Below, piece by piece: positions 1-12,652 of a stretch of DNA of 64,000 nucleotides. This DNA comes from Scalesia atractyloides (Eukaryota > Streptophyta > Magnoliopsida > Asterales > Asteraceae). The stretch is from assembly GCA_947069175.1 (NCBI GenBank), contig CAMTDV010000002.1, positions 10,780,988-10,844,987 of the forward strand, given 5' to 3'. Position 1 is the stretch's first letter. Every line of letters starts with the position of its first letter. The notes under the pieces were generated by a model that saw only the letters and a list, made by a program, of their open reading frames with translations, made no database searches and had not been told where the DNA came from. The translations under genes and the position numbers were made by a program.

Positions 1-1516
1 GACACAATTTTCGTGGGAAGTATAGGAGACACTCACAACCACTGACAAGATCAATGGTTTACAAATAAGGCGGTGCATTTTCGTAAATATTATGTTCAAA
101 CAATTGAAGAAACAGAGCAACGTTATTTTGGTATTTTCTCACTTGAACTCCTTCTCCTTTTGATTTTCAAACGGCTATAACTTTTTCCTAAGTTAATATT
201 TTTTACGTCTTTTCCTAGTATCAAATGTAACACTACATCTATAATCACTTAATGACTTATATTACAAATCTAATCACGTAATAGCATCAAACAATTAAGT
301 TCTCATTATACTGAATGTGTAATTTTGTAATAGGCATAACTTTAGTAAATGAAAACATCATACGATCAAAAAACATTATAATAACGTAATTATATACTGA
401 TACATAAACACGTGACATTACACTTGTTACATATGGTACGTGATTATAGATGTAGGGTCACATTGATCATTTGTTATTGCTTGCACATATGGTACGTAAT
501 TATGTACTGGAATATAATCACGTAATGTTACACAGATCACATAACTTTATAGCTTGTAAAATAAAAGTTATGAAAATTAAAAAAAATTGTAGCAATAGTC
601 TGCTCAAACTAAAGAGAATGAAATACTCATTAATACGGTGTAACTTTAAAATAAATATTGTCGTATAAAAAAAATATAGTCGTTTGAAATTAAGAGGTTA
701 AATAGACATAAGGGAGAAAAAAATCATAATACCCTTCTCTCCTTAAATTCAAAAGAACATTAGTCAAGCCATTAGTCTCTTGTATACTTCTACTAGAAGT
801 TCTCTCTTATTCCTACAAATCAATACTTCTTTATCTGGCTTAGGCTAACTATAATAAATAATAATAATCAAAAAGATTATAATTGATAAGACTTTATATT
901 TTTATTAGTTTAACTTTTTGTGTTTAAATGTCTTCCGATGCCTCTTAAATATAGGCTTTAGGTTTAATCCTAGATAAGATAAAACAATATATAGTTATTG
1001 ATCTAATAAAGCATGAGCAAACGTAAAAAAATATTGAAGCTCTATAAGCAAGAGAATCTAACGCGGTATTATAGATGTAACGGCACACATGTAACTAAAT
1101 TTTTAAAGAGGGCCCAAGGACATTCCATGCAATTCAGTCACCTCTTGACAATTGAGGCCATAAATAACATTTTGTCTTTTTATATTTAATCAAATTATAC
1201 AAAATATACGAAATACAAATATTGTATTATATTATATATATATTAAACATAAAAAAACAACTTATTATTACTGTAGGTCGAAACCTTAAAATATTTGAAT
1301 TGATAAAAAAAAAACAAGTATCATTCTCTAGCAAAATAAAAATTTATATCTTTTTTATTTATGTTGTATTACTCCATTACTGTTGTAGGGGAAGGTTCAA
1401 TTAAGAATAAATTTAATGTGAGAAGAAAAAGAAGAAATGGCATAACTGTAAAACATTAAATAATTTATAACTCCTCTCATTAATTATGTTATCTCTTATT
1501 AATAAAACAAAAACAT
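1..1516. other. AT-rich intergenic DNA, no gene recognised
   Basis: Only short chance reading frames are present. Around 425-535 the phrase ATATGGTACGT occurs twice next to related 'ATAATCACGTAAT' text, suggesting an old local duplication. I see no coding domain, RNA gene or element end. Confidence 0.6.
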
Positions 1517-1665
1517 TTTATCCTACACATTTCAAAATTTATCCTACATATATCTTATACTTATCGGAATTTACCCTACACACATGTAATTTACCCTACA
1601 CATTTCAAAATTTATCCTACACATACTAAAATTTATCCTACACGTGTTGAAAATTGTCCCTCACC
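1517..1665. repeat. Degenerate short tandem repeat
   Basis: The phrase AATTTATCCTACACAT and close variants recur about six times at roughly 20-25 bp spacing. Copies are diverged. No function is evident. Confidence 0.6.
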
Positions 1666-3117
1666 ATAAAATATTTTATCTTGAAAAAATATATTAAAAA
1701 ATTAGTTACAAGTTTAATTAATTAGCTAATTAATGAAAATTATAGATTTACCTATATTCCTTTTTCATAACATTAAATACACACATTAAATGAAGTAAAT
1801 GGAGAATTTCTATTGATTTAAAAGTTATTCTTTTTATTCTTACAAAAATTTTCTTTTCATTTGAACTCTCCACTACCGTTGTACACCCTAAAGATGATAA
1901 AATTTAAATATACACACATATATATATATACATATAATATATATATATATGCATTTAATTAAGATTCTAAAATAATAGTTAGGAACAATTAATGTAGTTA
2001 GTAATTAGTGAATTTACAAAAAAATACGGATGGTAATCATCTATTGATAAGTGAAACAAACATGGGAGACCAAAAAGGGAATAATAGAAACCAAACATGA
2101 TAAAAAGAAAAATTCACACACACATATGCACATAGGCACACATATGCACATAGGCATGTATGTGTGCGTGTGTACAGAGATAGAGAATTTGGGGATGAAC
2201 TTGTGTTCATCAAAATCACTAAGAAATTCCCTAATCCAACTAAAATTGAAGGAGTTCTTGATGCATGTTTAGTGATTTTGAATGTCCTACGTCATATATC
2301 ATAAGGTATGTCAAAATATGATTTTTGGTGAATTTCGGTGAACTCCATGTATTGCAATTTTGAGTTGATTCTAGCTATTATGATGAAATCAATGGTATGT
2401 AGTTGTTTAGAAAAATCCTATTTGCTGAAATTATGAAACAATTGACATGAACACGGTGATAGGATTCTATGGAGTTATCGAAGAAATGGGTTTTTAATCT
2501 TAGCATGAGAAACCCCAAATTGTTATATGAACTAGCTATGTATGATGACCTTGATAGTTGTAAACACATCAAGGATCTAGTTCTAATGAAAGTATGATCT
2601 TGATAATGAAAACAAATACTATGATTAAGTGTTTGAACTAATAGCGGTGTATGTGTAAGTGGATTTTGGTAGCAATATGAATATGAGAAAATTTGATAGG
2701 TAAATCATGTAATTGTTGGGTGATGAATTGAACTCTAACCGCTAAGTTAAGCATATTGGTCATATTGAATTGGTAAATTGTGAATACATGATTTTATTTT
2801 GTTTAATAGCCTTATTAGAAGTAGTATGAGATCAATGTCCACAAGGTGTTTGAGAAAATGCTTAAACGAAAGCTAAATGTAGTAAACCATGATAAAGATC
2901 TTATGATTTATGAATGGCAAGATTATATGTCTTGAAATGAGCTACCGAATCGTAGTGGTAACTGGGTTGTACTATATAGGCAACTCAAGTGGGAATTCGG
3001 GAGCTCAAGCCAGTATAGACACGCGCTTAAAAAGGAAGCTTTAAGGTACGTGGATTTATGCTTCGTAATGTTTCGTTAAATTATGTGTTATTGGTATATG
3101 TTGAACGAGGAAGTAAT
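1666..3117. other. AT-rich intergenic DNA, no gene recognised
   Basis: TA dinucleotide runs occur around 1918-1951 and an 18-bp duplication at 2121-2156. From about 2940 the composition becomes less AT-rich and leads into the tandem array at 3118, as is common in decayed retrotransposon leaders. No coding motif was found. Confidence 0.5.
2121..2156. repeat. 18-bp perfect tandem duplication
   Basis: CACATATGCACATAGGCA occurs twice back to back (2121-2138 and 2139-2156). Confidence 0.9.
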
Positions 3118-3383
3118 AATAATAACATTTGGTCGATCATAAGTGATGGATTCATACGAACGAACCTAACAGGTCGAATAAAAGGATAATAATGTTTGGT
3201 CATAAGTGGTGGATTTCACACGAACGAACCAAACTGGTCGAATAAAAGGATAATAAAGTTTAGCCGATCATAAGTGATGAATTTCACACGAACGAACCAA
3301 AGGGTCGAATAAAGGATAATAACGATTGGTCGATCATAAGTGATGAATTTCACACGAACGAACCAAATCGGTCGAATAGCGTG
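3118..3383. repeat. Tandem array, about 65-bp unit, four copies
   Basis: Units begin near 3118, 3188, 3252 and 3318. Each contains CATAAGTGATGAATTTC-like text, CACACGAACGAACC and GGTCGAATAAAAGGATAA. Copies differ by a few substitutions and small indels. Short open frames here simply translate the repeat and are not genes. Confidence 0.85.
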
Positions 3384-3699
3384 AACTGAGTAACGGGAAC
3401 GCAAAATTATAATATGGCGTACCTGAGGAACGGGTCAAAATATAGAAGATGTAAATTCCACAAAGTAAATTAAAGTAAATATTAAGTTTGGCTAAGAGTT
3501 AGCCAAATGGGTCAAACAAGTGCGAAAGCAAACGGGTAACGGGAGCATATCTCATAAAAGTTAAGAATCCGTGTTGAGAATTTTGGGTTAATTATGTAGG
3601 CAATTGTTTTATCATCATTTAAAAACAAGTTTGAGCCGAAACAGATGAGATTTGAATAAGTTACGGAAATTTTTACATAAAAAGGGCATGGCTGGGAAT

Positions 3700-3890
3700 T
3701 GCAGCTCCAGGCCTACCGTAAGCTACAGCGGAGAGCCGTAAGCTACGATAGGGACATGCTGAAAAGGATAGAAGTCATGTGCCATAAGCTACGGCGTGAG
3801 GATGTAACTTACGGCAGAGCTTCATTGGTTCAATAGAACAAGTATGCCGTAAGCTACGGCAGAGAAGCTGTAACTTACGACGGGTTGTGT
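3700..3890. repeat. Interspersed CCGTAAGCTACGGC motif cluster
   Basis: CCGTAAGCTAC(GGC) and its degenerate partner TGTAACTTACG(GC) recur several times, often as near-palindromes. Related text flanks the solo LTR (6600-6640 and 9060-9145) and appears inside it near 8630-8690, so this is a dispersed family rather than a local accident. Confidence 0.6.
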
Positions 3891-4173
3891 TTGGCAAGGA
3901 TTGTTATTTTTGTTGTTTTTAGTGTTCGGGTTCAATTAGATACGTTATAAACTCAAAATAACTAATGTTCTTGATGATTTTTGAAATCTAGGTGATTGTT
4001 ATAAAGTCGCGGATGATGAGCGAGCACAGTGAAGAATCGAACACAATTCAAGCTTCCATGTTCGTTTAATTGTTTTTGTATATCTAAACATCGTTAACAA
4101 GTAGAAATGTTTTATTTTGAATACATAAGAAGTTTTAAACAACTTCAAATTATATGTATGGTTTTTTATTTGC

Positions 4174-4213
<40 letters not shown>
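4174..4213. repeat. (TA)n microsatellite
   Basis: About 20 TA dinucleotides without interruption. Confidence 0.95.
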
Positions 4214-4217
<4 letters not shown>

Positions 4218-5339
4218 TTTATAAAATACTTTATGTATATTAAGCATGGGTCTTATACCGTATGGAAATCAAGTCCTGTTTTAACTGATGTGCCCTAAAA
4301 TGATACAGGGTATTCTTCCATGTTATTAGATTCAGTGTCGGCATTTGTTTTAAATTTTTAGATTAATATAAAATATGTATCGTTTTAAAGTTTCTGGTTG
4401 ATATAAAATAAATGTAAAAAATGCAATATATTTTAACGTTTTTTTCTGTGGCGGAGCGCGTTGCAACTAACTAGTTTGTCAAAAGTGAAGGAAATTTATT
4501 ATCTTATGGTTGTTTGCTTAAAACTAATTAATTATTGAATTTCTTATTAAAGGAAAATCTGGATCTTCATGTCTCGTAGTGACTTTTATGAAAAACGTTT
4601 TATCATTGAAGGAGACAGAAACATTTTATTTTAATACATTAAATAAGGGTAATATTTAACAGTCCTTATTTTATGACAAAGAACATATGACGTTCACATG
4701 TAAAACGTAAGATAAATTTAGGTTTATGACTCTAAAATATTATTTGCGTAATATAAACATATTTAATACACAAATTTAAATTTCCAATATATTGAATATA
4801 CAAATTGACTCTAAAATATATTTTAATATACAAATTGAAAATTCCAATACAGCTCGTCTGCACCATTCATCCTCAAGCTTCGTTTGGATTTTTCAAACAA
4901 GTTTCAGTGAGAGTGTGTTGCACATACACAAACAATGTCATTTTAGTACTCTTGAAAATAATACGTGGGGATTGAAAAAGAATGTTGATCGTAGAAAAAA
5001 ATGATGTTTTAAGCATGTTTAAATCTAATATGACAGATCATTGTAGATGCTTGAAAAGTATCGTCTTTTCTACATGCGTGTATACGTCGGTATCCACATC
5101 ATTAATTTCTATTTTTTTGTCTCTCTCTATATACATTTGTAGGGCTCGGTTCAAATGAAAACTATCGTAAGTTGTAAGAACCGTGAGAATTTTTATTCTC
5201 GCGCGAGTTGAACCAAAAAATTTGTGCACAATCGTATATGAAAATATTATAACAAATCTGTAAAAAAAAGTAAAAAAATTGCCAAGTCAGTAGTTTTGAT
5301 AGATACAAGTTTTTTATACGCGCTGGTGTAAATTATATA
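4214..5339. other. AT-rich intergenic DNA, no gene recognised
   Basis: No coding domain or element ends. Near 5148-5215 there is a copy of part of the adjacent fold-back arm (GAAAACTATCGTAAGTTGTAA, with GTGAGAAT nearby), so pieces of that repeat extend into this stretch. Confidence 0.5.
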
Positions 5340-5680
5340 CGAAGATAAAGATTTTTTGTACGTCTCATATAAATGTAAGTACGTAGCATTTTTTTAAAAT
5401 TTGTTCTTTTGATGAAACAAGTGATTTTTTTATGACTTTTGAGAAAAAATTTCGGAAAAACCTTTTGGATGACCTAGTTCTCACGATTCTCAAAACTCAA
5501 GGTGAACCACCTTAAGTTGTGAGAATCATGAAAACTATACCTTCCAAAAGGTTTTTTCAAAAAAAAAAAAAAAACATTCTCCAAAATATTAAAAAAAGCA
5601 CTTGTTACAGTGAAAAATAAAAAAAAAGTGTCGCGTGTAAAAATTTATATCGTGTATAAAAAATTTATTGATGATGTAAA
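5340..5680. mobile_element. Fold-back (MITE-like) inverted repeat
   Basis: The sequence folds on itself around 5505-5507. The inner arms (about 5455-5504 and 5508-5560) pair strongly: AAAAACCTTTTGGA and TTCTCACGATTCTCA on the left face TGAGAATCATGAAAA and TCCAAAAGGTTTTTT on the right. Weaker pairing continues outward to about 5340 and 5680, including AACAAGTG against CACTTGTT. No transposase is present. A near-perfect hairpin of this length in AT-rich DNA is typical of non-autonomous fold-back elements. I could not fix the ends or a target duplication. Confidence 0.6.
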
Positions 5681-5769
5681 AAAATTGCATCGTATATGTT
5701 TTACATCAAAAATTTATTGGTGATGTTAAAAATTTATTGGTGATGTAAAAAAATGCATCAAAAATTTAT

Positions 5770-5960
5770 AGGGGAATTCAGTCGGTATCAATATGGTATG
5801 GTACCGACACTAGGTCTAAATTCATGATATGTCAAAAAGAATATGTTTTACATTGAAAACCATAAAAATGAATACCGGTGATGGTTCTCATAATAGTTAT
5901 ATCAATATCGATACCGATGCTAGTATCAATTCGTGATTGTACGATTTTAAATACAACTCT
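5770..5960. repeat. Dispersed GGTACCGACACT / GGTATCGATACCG repeat cluster
   Basis: Motifs such as GGTACCGACACTAGGTC and ATATCGATACCGATGCTAG recur. The same vocabulary reappears at 6190-6240, 26290-26570 and 27780-28400, so this is one diverged dispersed repeat. Confidence 0.5.
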
Positions 5961-6085
5961 TTTTTAAGAAAGGTTATATATGAATGGTGGGAAAAATATT
6001 AAACACAATCACGTATTAAGCTTTATAAAAAGATAATGAACGTAAGATATCAGAGGAAAATGAACGCGGGTATCAGAGGAAAATT

Positions 6086-6204
6086 AAACTAAATAAACAT
6101 AAATGGGTTAAAAGTGTGTATAGTTTAGGTCCATCATGGTGAGAAAAATCAAACTAAATAAACATAAATGGGTTAAAAGTGTATATAGTTTAGGTCCGTC
6201 ATGG
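6086..6204. repeat. Two-copy tandem duplication, about 64-bp period
   Basis: The block AACTAAATAAACATAAATGG, followed by AGTTTAGGTCC and TCATGGT, occurs at about 6086-6142 and 6150-6205. The copies differ at two or three positions. Confidence 0.85.
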
Positions 6205-6642
6205 TATCGTTATGACATCGACACTTGATCTAGCGCACAAAATAAAAAAAGACTCTATTTCGAACACAAGCACGTTTTCAACAAAATTATAAAATCAAAC
6301 ACAAATATCAAATTTAATGATTAATAAAATAATATTAGAAAAACAAAAAAAACTATTGTTCATCAAGACTTTTCTAATTTATAACGAGACACGTGTGTCC
6401 TGATAGGTGGCCGAAAGTCTTTAGCCTTTTGTGTTTAAATTCGCTATATTATGTGAATTTCAGTTTTTGAATGCATTACTTTGATATGGTTTGTGTTTTA
6501 TAGACGTTGATAGGTTTAAGGTGAATTTTGGAAGCTTAAAGTAGCTTCGGAATGGAGCTAAAGGGACCAGAATCAAAGAAATGGAGGAGTTTGGGCATTA
6601 ACCCCCGTAGGCTACGGGGTTCAAGCCCGTAGACGGCGAGCC
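6205..6642. other. Non-coding flank of the solo LTR
   Basis: No gene is visible. From about 6600 the text CCCCGTAGGCTACGGGG and GCCCGTAGACGG belongs to the CGTAAGCTACGG family, which continues on the far side of the solo LTR at 9057. Confidence 0.5.
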
Positions 6643-6647
6643 AATAG

Positions 6648-9051
6648 TGTCACACCCCAACCGATAGCGGAAACATCGGGGCGAGACGAACGAGATTGCT
6701 CGAGACTTCATAACGCTAATAAGTGACAAGTATTTAAATAACAAAATTTCGTTTCATTAATAATGATCAAGTACAACGGTTTGAAATCGAAAACAATATG
6801 TTTGAAATGAGATACAAGTACAACAACACCTCTAATACAGAATTTAGATGAGTTTCTAAATCATCCTACTTGTTTGCAACGTCATCATCATCAACAATCA
6901 ACCTGCAACACATGTTAAAGTATAATTCAACATACCATGCATTGGCGAGCATACAAGTTTTAATAGTAGCATAGTATAAACGTTTTAAACAAATCTTCAT
7001 GCATAATTGTCTATTCCCGAGGATAAGATACATTAAACTATCATGCAATTATACAAGTCAACCCAAAATTTCCCGCTAGCGTAATCTATTCATAGCAATG
7101 AAAAGACCGTATGTGTTTAACTTAACATGACCTCAAGTTTACGGGCGATGCGTTCCTCCTATAGTGATATGCATGTCAAGGGACGCTTGATCGAAGTTAA
7201 TGACTAAGTATAAGCAATTCAAGTATAAGCATGTGTGATTTCAAGTTTAGCAGAAAGAGCATGTATAAAGATTGTTTTGTAGTTTATAAATAAGCATGTT
7301 TGTGTGATTTTGCATAAAATACATGTATTGCACCTAAATGTGTAAAAGTAAAATGGGGTCGAGTATACTCACAAGTTTGCAAGCTTTCCGAGTATCCGAG
7401 TATTGACGAGTTGGTAAGAATAGGAGAATAAAGGTGTTGGGGTGTTTGAAGTTTATCGAATGTTGGGATTCGGAATCAAGTATAAAAGTATATATGCATA
7501 AAAGTATATCTTGTCTAGACACTCATTTGGACACTAAGTTTCAAAGTGTTTTCATGGGTCCTAACGTGCCCATTAGAATCACAAACGAGTAATAAAGAAC
7601 GAAGATAGTATAACTTATATTCATGACGTGTGATCATAGTTCGATTGACATCAAGAATTCGGTTATGTTTATATATATTATATATATATATATGTAGTAT
7701 AACTATTAATAAGTACGTCATATAACATCATAGAGTTCAGGAAGTCAAGCATGGAGGTATGAACACCTCATTGTATGATTCACCAATGCACAAATCACTA
7801 CAAGGATGATTCGGATAGTCATGAATAAAAAGGAAATGTACAACTTCTTACTATATCAAGTTGCCAAGCAAGCTTTAACCCGGGTGAGCCATTCTCGACA
7901 TGGAAAGAGTTAACAAAGTGTCGGAGGCTAGACAGGGTTAAGTCACTTTGGGTCTAGCAAACTACTTGGAATAGCAAGATGAAAACATCAAGTGAGGTGG
8001 TGAAATAAAGGTAGGATAGCCAAGTCTTCCAAGTATTTACACCTATACCAAAACACAAGTCTTGTCACAAGAATCATGACAAGCTCGGATGGTTTCATCA
8101 TTTGTGGGTTGATAACCAACAGAAAGTCTGGAGGTGTTTGCACCTCTTAAACTCATAAGAATCTTCTCGTAACAAGTCTCAAAACCTTAGATAGGCTCAA
8201 GAACAAGTAGGCACAAGATTGAACGAAGAAAAGCATAGTTTATAAAGTTTTAACAGAATGTTCTTCCAAAACAGAAAGTTTGGACCTCGAAATGGTGATG
8301 TTCCACCTTATATTACCATGGTAATTTTGTGGAAAGAATCCTAGAGATGTTCCAAGCTTTGAAGTGGAAGAAAAGATGAAAAAACATAAAGAAAAGTGAG
8401 GTAGATGCTCACTTTGGCACTTAGAGAATTCCGCCATAACTTGCAAATGTAACTGATATAAGAGTGTTTTTGGAAAGTATAAGAGTTGGAAAAATGAAAA
8501 TGAGGTGATGAAGGCTTGGTTTTATAATGGTGGATTAGGGTTTTGTGTTTAAGGAGCTTGATGGCGATTGGGGAAGAGAAAGGTGGAGAAGGAATGGCCA
8601 ATCTGCAGCAAGGGAACAACATTCTGCGGATTATAGCGCTAGACGTTACGCCATGCCTAATAGGGTTTGGCGTTGCGTAGCGCCATGCCCCCCAGCCAGA
8701 TTTTGAGTTTATTGCAATTTAGCCCCTGAACTTTGGTTTATTCCGCATTTTAAGCTAAAACTTGGTGTTTTGGCACATTTTTAAGTATATAACACGTACA
8801 TAAGTATAATTTGAGTATCTGATCGTATATGTGAGTATTTGCACGTATAACAAGTGTTGGTTTGTAAGCAACCACGTAATTAACGATTGATTGTATGGAC
8901 GATACATATGTGAAAGGTATGGAATTTTACTACGATCAATGTCTTGGGTTCAAAGTTGGACATGAATACGAGTATAATACGACTACAAGTTTCCAAAAAT
9001 AGAAATATGATGCTTTCTAATAGGGAAAGTATGAAAACACGAAGCGTCACA
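6648..9051 (-). mobile_element. Solo LTR of a Ty3/Gypsy-type element with AATAG target duplication
   Basis: The left end reads TGTCACACCCCAACC and the right end GCGTCACA, giving TG...CA termini. The 5 bp AATAG stand at 6643-6647 and again at 9052-9056, the duplication expected from retroviral-type integration. The TGTCACACCCC terminus is the reverse complement of the 3' LTR end seen on Gypsy elements elsewhere in the window, so this copy lies on the minus strand. There is no gag, pol or internal region: about 2.4 kb is a single LTR, presumably left by LTR-LTR recombination. It lacks the tRNA-like modules of the other LTRs and so belongs to a different family. Short open frames inside it are not genes. 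Confidence 0.85.
8520..8526 (-). promoter_or_regulatory. TATA box of the solo LTR
   Basis: On the minus strand the text reads ATTATAAAACC, about 530 bp into the LTR in its own orientation. A similar offset is seen for the TATA boxes of the other LTRs in this window. Confidence 0.45.
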
Positions 9052-9056
9052 AATAG

Positions 9057-10014
9057 CCCGTAGACCAACCCGTAAACAGAAAGAATACCTGTCTGCCATC
9101 ATAAGACGTAGGCGATGGGCTTAAACCTCGTAAGCTACAGTGTGCCTATTACAAAACGTGAAATTTGTGTTTTTTATTTAATTTTGGTTCAATGCCTAGA
9201 TTTGATCAAAATTTGTAATGAGGACTTATAAGAGAGTTCTTAGAGCCTTTTATCATCATCAGGCATCCTCTTAAACATCCAAATCACCATTAATCTATCC
9301 AATTGAAGATCGCAAACCAAAAATTCAAGATTACAAGATGCACTTCATGAAAATTGGAGGCTAATCCATCAATTTTCACCATGGTGTAGATTTTGTAAGT
9401 TTTCTAGGGTTCTTATTACACAGTTGTATTGGAATGATTATTTTGATTATGTTCGTATTGTCGTGTATTCATGATTATTGAGATTTTTTTGCATCATTGA
9501 CATTGTGAAATTAATTCTACAAATAAAAGTTCAATTCAATTTAGGGTTTCTTAATAATTTTGATTGATAAAGCATACATTTGTCCAATGAGTGATGTTGA
9601 TAATTGTTGATGCCTAAGTCTTAAAATTCAACCCATTTAATACCAATTGCTAATTCCAATTCAAGTCTAATTATATAATTTAACCTTGATTGCTTATAAA
9701 TTTGAAACCCAGGTGTGATCCGTTTTCTCATAATTGTCACTAAACCATATAATCATTGTTTTCAGTTATATCAAAGCTTTTGTTCGTGACTCTTACAACT
9801 CAAAATAGGATCTTTCCTTGATTCCAAACCAATAAGTCAAGTAAACTTCATAATTGTTTTATAAATAGTTTAACTAATCAAACAACTGGTGTGATACTAT
9901 TCATATGCTCTACATGGATACGATACTTGACTTACCCTAACTACTGAGGTTAATTGGGTTTTTGACGGATCGGGATGACATGGTCAACATGTAAAGGCGA
10001 TATGAAGGTATATG
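9057..10014. other. Non-coding sequence, possibly a decayed Gypsy leader
   Basis: No coding domain is visible. Text near 9920-9965 (GATACGATACTTGACTTACC, TTAATTGGGTTTTTGACGG) resembles the LTR-to-internal junction of Tat/Athila-like Gypsy elements, but no convincing primer-binding site or matching LTR is visible. The same stretch continues on the other side of the hAT at 25297. Confidence 0.3.
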
Positions 10015-10022
10015 AAAACACG

Positions 10023-10290
10023 TAGAGATGTACAAAAAAACCGGTTACGCAACCGAAACCGGAAAAAAACCGAAACCGGTTTTTTTAACCGGTAATATAC
10101 CGGTTACACCGGTTACAATCCGGTTATTGTATTTTGTTCCAAGACCTGTTGTATAACCGGTTACTAAAAAAAACCAAATATTAAACCGGTTATTAGTAAA
10201 AATCGGTTAACCAAAAACGTAAATATTGAAACCGGTTTCTAACGACTATAAAAAACCGGTTTCTAACGGCTATAAATAACCGGTTAACCG
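10023..10290 (+). repeat. hAT left terminal inverted repeat and ACCGGTT subterminal array
   Basis: TAGAGATGTACAAAAAAACC starts the element. ACCGGTT/AACCGGT occurs around a dozen times in 260 bp in both orientations. In characterised hAT elements such clustered subterminal motifs bind the transposase. The role here is inferred. Confidence 0.8.
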
Positions 10291-10381
10291 GTACTGAGTG
10301 AAGAAAACGGTCATATGACCGTCGGAGAGGCTAGTGGCCGTTTTTTGGAGTTTTTTTGGGCTAGAAATCATCTTCAACTAG

Positions 10382-10388
10382 TATAAAA
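10382..10388 (+). promoter_or_regulatory. TATA box of the hAT transposase gene
   Basis: TATAAAA lies about 100 bp upstream of the transposase ATG at 10484, followed by a pyrimidine-rich leader. Spacing fits a plant pol II promoter. Confidence 0.65.
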
Positions 10389-10483
10389 GGGTTGGGGGTG
10401 TTTAGGTTTGATCACACCACTCTCTAAATCTTCAAAAACTCTTAAAATCTCTTATAATCTTGTTCGATTATTCGTAAGAAAGC

Positions 10484-12587
10484 ATGGCAAGTTCTAGTGC
10501 TCATGATTCGGTCAACATTGGGGAGTCTACAACCGATACGGTGGTTCGTGTTATTCCAACGAATCGGAACCCCGAAGTTTGGTCACATTTCGATTTGTGC
10601 GAGATAGCCAATGGTAGAAAAAAACGCGTTGTCACCATTGTAATGGTTTCTACGCCGAAACCGCAAACACCACGTTGAGACAACACATCGAAAAACCGTT
10701 TTCCAAGGCGTTAAAACAACAACCCGCTAGTGGCCAAGCCTCCATGGCAAGTGAAGGCGCTTCTTTGTTCGCCTACAATTACGAAATAGCTAGGGTGGAA
10801 ATGGCGAAATTTGTAATCCAAGAAAGTTTGCCGTTCAACCATTTCGACAACCAACGCTACACAAAGATGGTTCAAAGAACTCTCCAACCATGATACACCC
10901 ATGTAAGTCGTGTTACTCTTAGGAGAGATTGTTTGAAATTGTGGAAAAATGCTAAACAAGAATTAATTTCTTATTTTGAAAAATTAGAAACCGATGTTAA
11001 CTTAACTAGCGATGTTTGGTCCGTACCGCACGGTTCACCCGACTAATATATTTGTGTCACCGCCCATTGGATTGAACCATCGACGTGGCAAATGATGAAA
11101 CGCACAATTTTGTTTAAATTATTTGATTACCTCACACCGGTGAAGCTATTTATAAAGCAATCGACAAATATATTACAACATACAAATTAGAAAATTAGAT
11201 TTTTTCAATATCTTTTGACAACGCCTCAAGCAATACGGTTTCGGTAATGCATTTAAAATTAAAATACAAACCGATTTGTGAAGGTATTTTTTCCATAGTC
11301 GATGTATTGCACACATCATTAATTTGGCCGTTCAAGACGGTTTAAAGGTTATTGAACCACAAAAGAAGGCATTCAAAAAAATGTTACGTCATATATATAG
11401 TCACACGCATAGACATTCAAAATATAAAAAAAATGTGTAAGGAAACGGGTCGAATATGCTTAGGATCCAATTGGGACGTTGCTCATAGATGGAACTCGAC
11501 TTGCACCATGTGTGAAAAAGCTATTTTGAAAAAAGAAAGTTTAATAGAATTTCATAACTCTTTGTCTAGTCGTAGGAAGGTTTCGCCTTACCACCCATCG
11601 GGTTGGGCTAGTATTGAAACGGTTACACAATTGGTTCAAGTTTTTAAAACATCAACAAAAACTTTATCGGGGTTTATTATCCTACAAGTTCTTTGGTGCT
11701 TTACTTTGTTTAAAATGTGTTTAAAATTAAACGAGATGTTGGTTAGAGGTAGGTCATATTGTGATATGGCGGAAACAATAAAGGAAAAACTAAGAAAATA
11801 TTTTAGCGAACTACCGGCGGTTTTCACTTGTGTCGCCGCTTTAAACCCTTGCTTTAACGTTTTCGGTACCGGGTCTTCGATTGAAAAAATTGCAAACGAG
11901 TTGAATTTAAACACCGATCGAGACCCTAACTTTGGTGAAACCGCAAAAATTCGTTTCAACAATCAACTTTCAAAAATGTATGACGTTTATGTAACAAAAT
12001 ATGGTGCAACCACGTCACACATTCACGAGTCGATGAGAAATGCCGCTTTCGGCGAAGGTTCTTCTAGTATGGAAGACCAAGATTTGTATGTTTATAACCA
12101 ATTGTTTGATGAGTCGAGTCAAATGTACCGTGGTAACACCACTAGTAGCGAACTTGGTCGGTATGGTGGGTCGAACTTTCTACAAACAATAACTTCACAA
12201 GAATTTAAATTTTTTATTTGTTGGCTTGGTGGAAAAGTAAGGAAGATCAATTTCCGATCTTAGCCACAATGGCCCGAGATTTACTAACGGTCCAAGCTTC
12301 CACGGTAGTTTCGGAAAGTGCTTTTTTTATTAGTGGCATGGTGATCTCGATAAGGAGGACTCGACTAACAGCAAAGGCGGTTGAGATGTCGATTTGCTTG
12401 AAGGATTATTTGGATGCGGCGGAGATGTCAATACATACGCACACTCGAGGATGAATTGGAATACGAAGGCGAAGTGTACGAGGACGAGGTCCAAGCCGAA
12501 TTGACAACCGCAATGACCGACGAAGAAGCCCAATTGGTTGAATTCCTTCGCAATAGTTCAACTTCGGGTTCGAGCGAAGAAGACTAA
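10484..12587 (+). pseudogene. hAT transposase, copy 1, frameshifted
   Basis: This is the original transposase of the hAT element, which would cut and reinsert it. It begins MASSSAHDSV. A BED zinc finger follows (EVWSHFD, then CHHC and RQHIEKPF) but is split by an indel in the A-run at about 10617-10624. After TGA at 10891 and TAA at 11044 come the catalytic-domain motifs LTSDVWS (first catalytic Asp) and FDNASSNT (second Asp). Then comes the long helical region with RCIAHIINLAVQDGL and DVAHRWNSTC. The C-terminal hATC dimerisation region (about 12230-12415: FPILATMARDLL, SESAF) ends in an acidic tail and TAA at 12585. At least four frame breaks make it non-functional. The 3' part from 10814 is repeated at 20433. 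Confidence 0.85.
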
Positions 12588-12630
12588 ACGAGGCTCAAGA
12601 TATATTATTTCTATTGTAGTCCCACTAAAA

Positions 12631-12652
12631 ATATATATATATATATATATAA
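12631..12652. repeat. (AT)n microsatellite in hAT 3' UTR
   Basis: An AT run just after the transposase stop. The duplicate copy near 22248-22268 is a few units shorter and is the main difference between the two copies over about 1 kb. Confidence 0.9.

Noticed and set aside
8341..8622. 93-residue minus-strand open frame
   Set aside because: Lies across the promoter/leader part of the solo LTR, has low-complexity composition and no domain.
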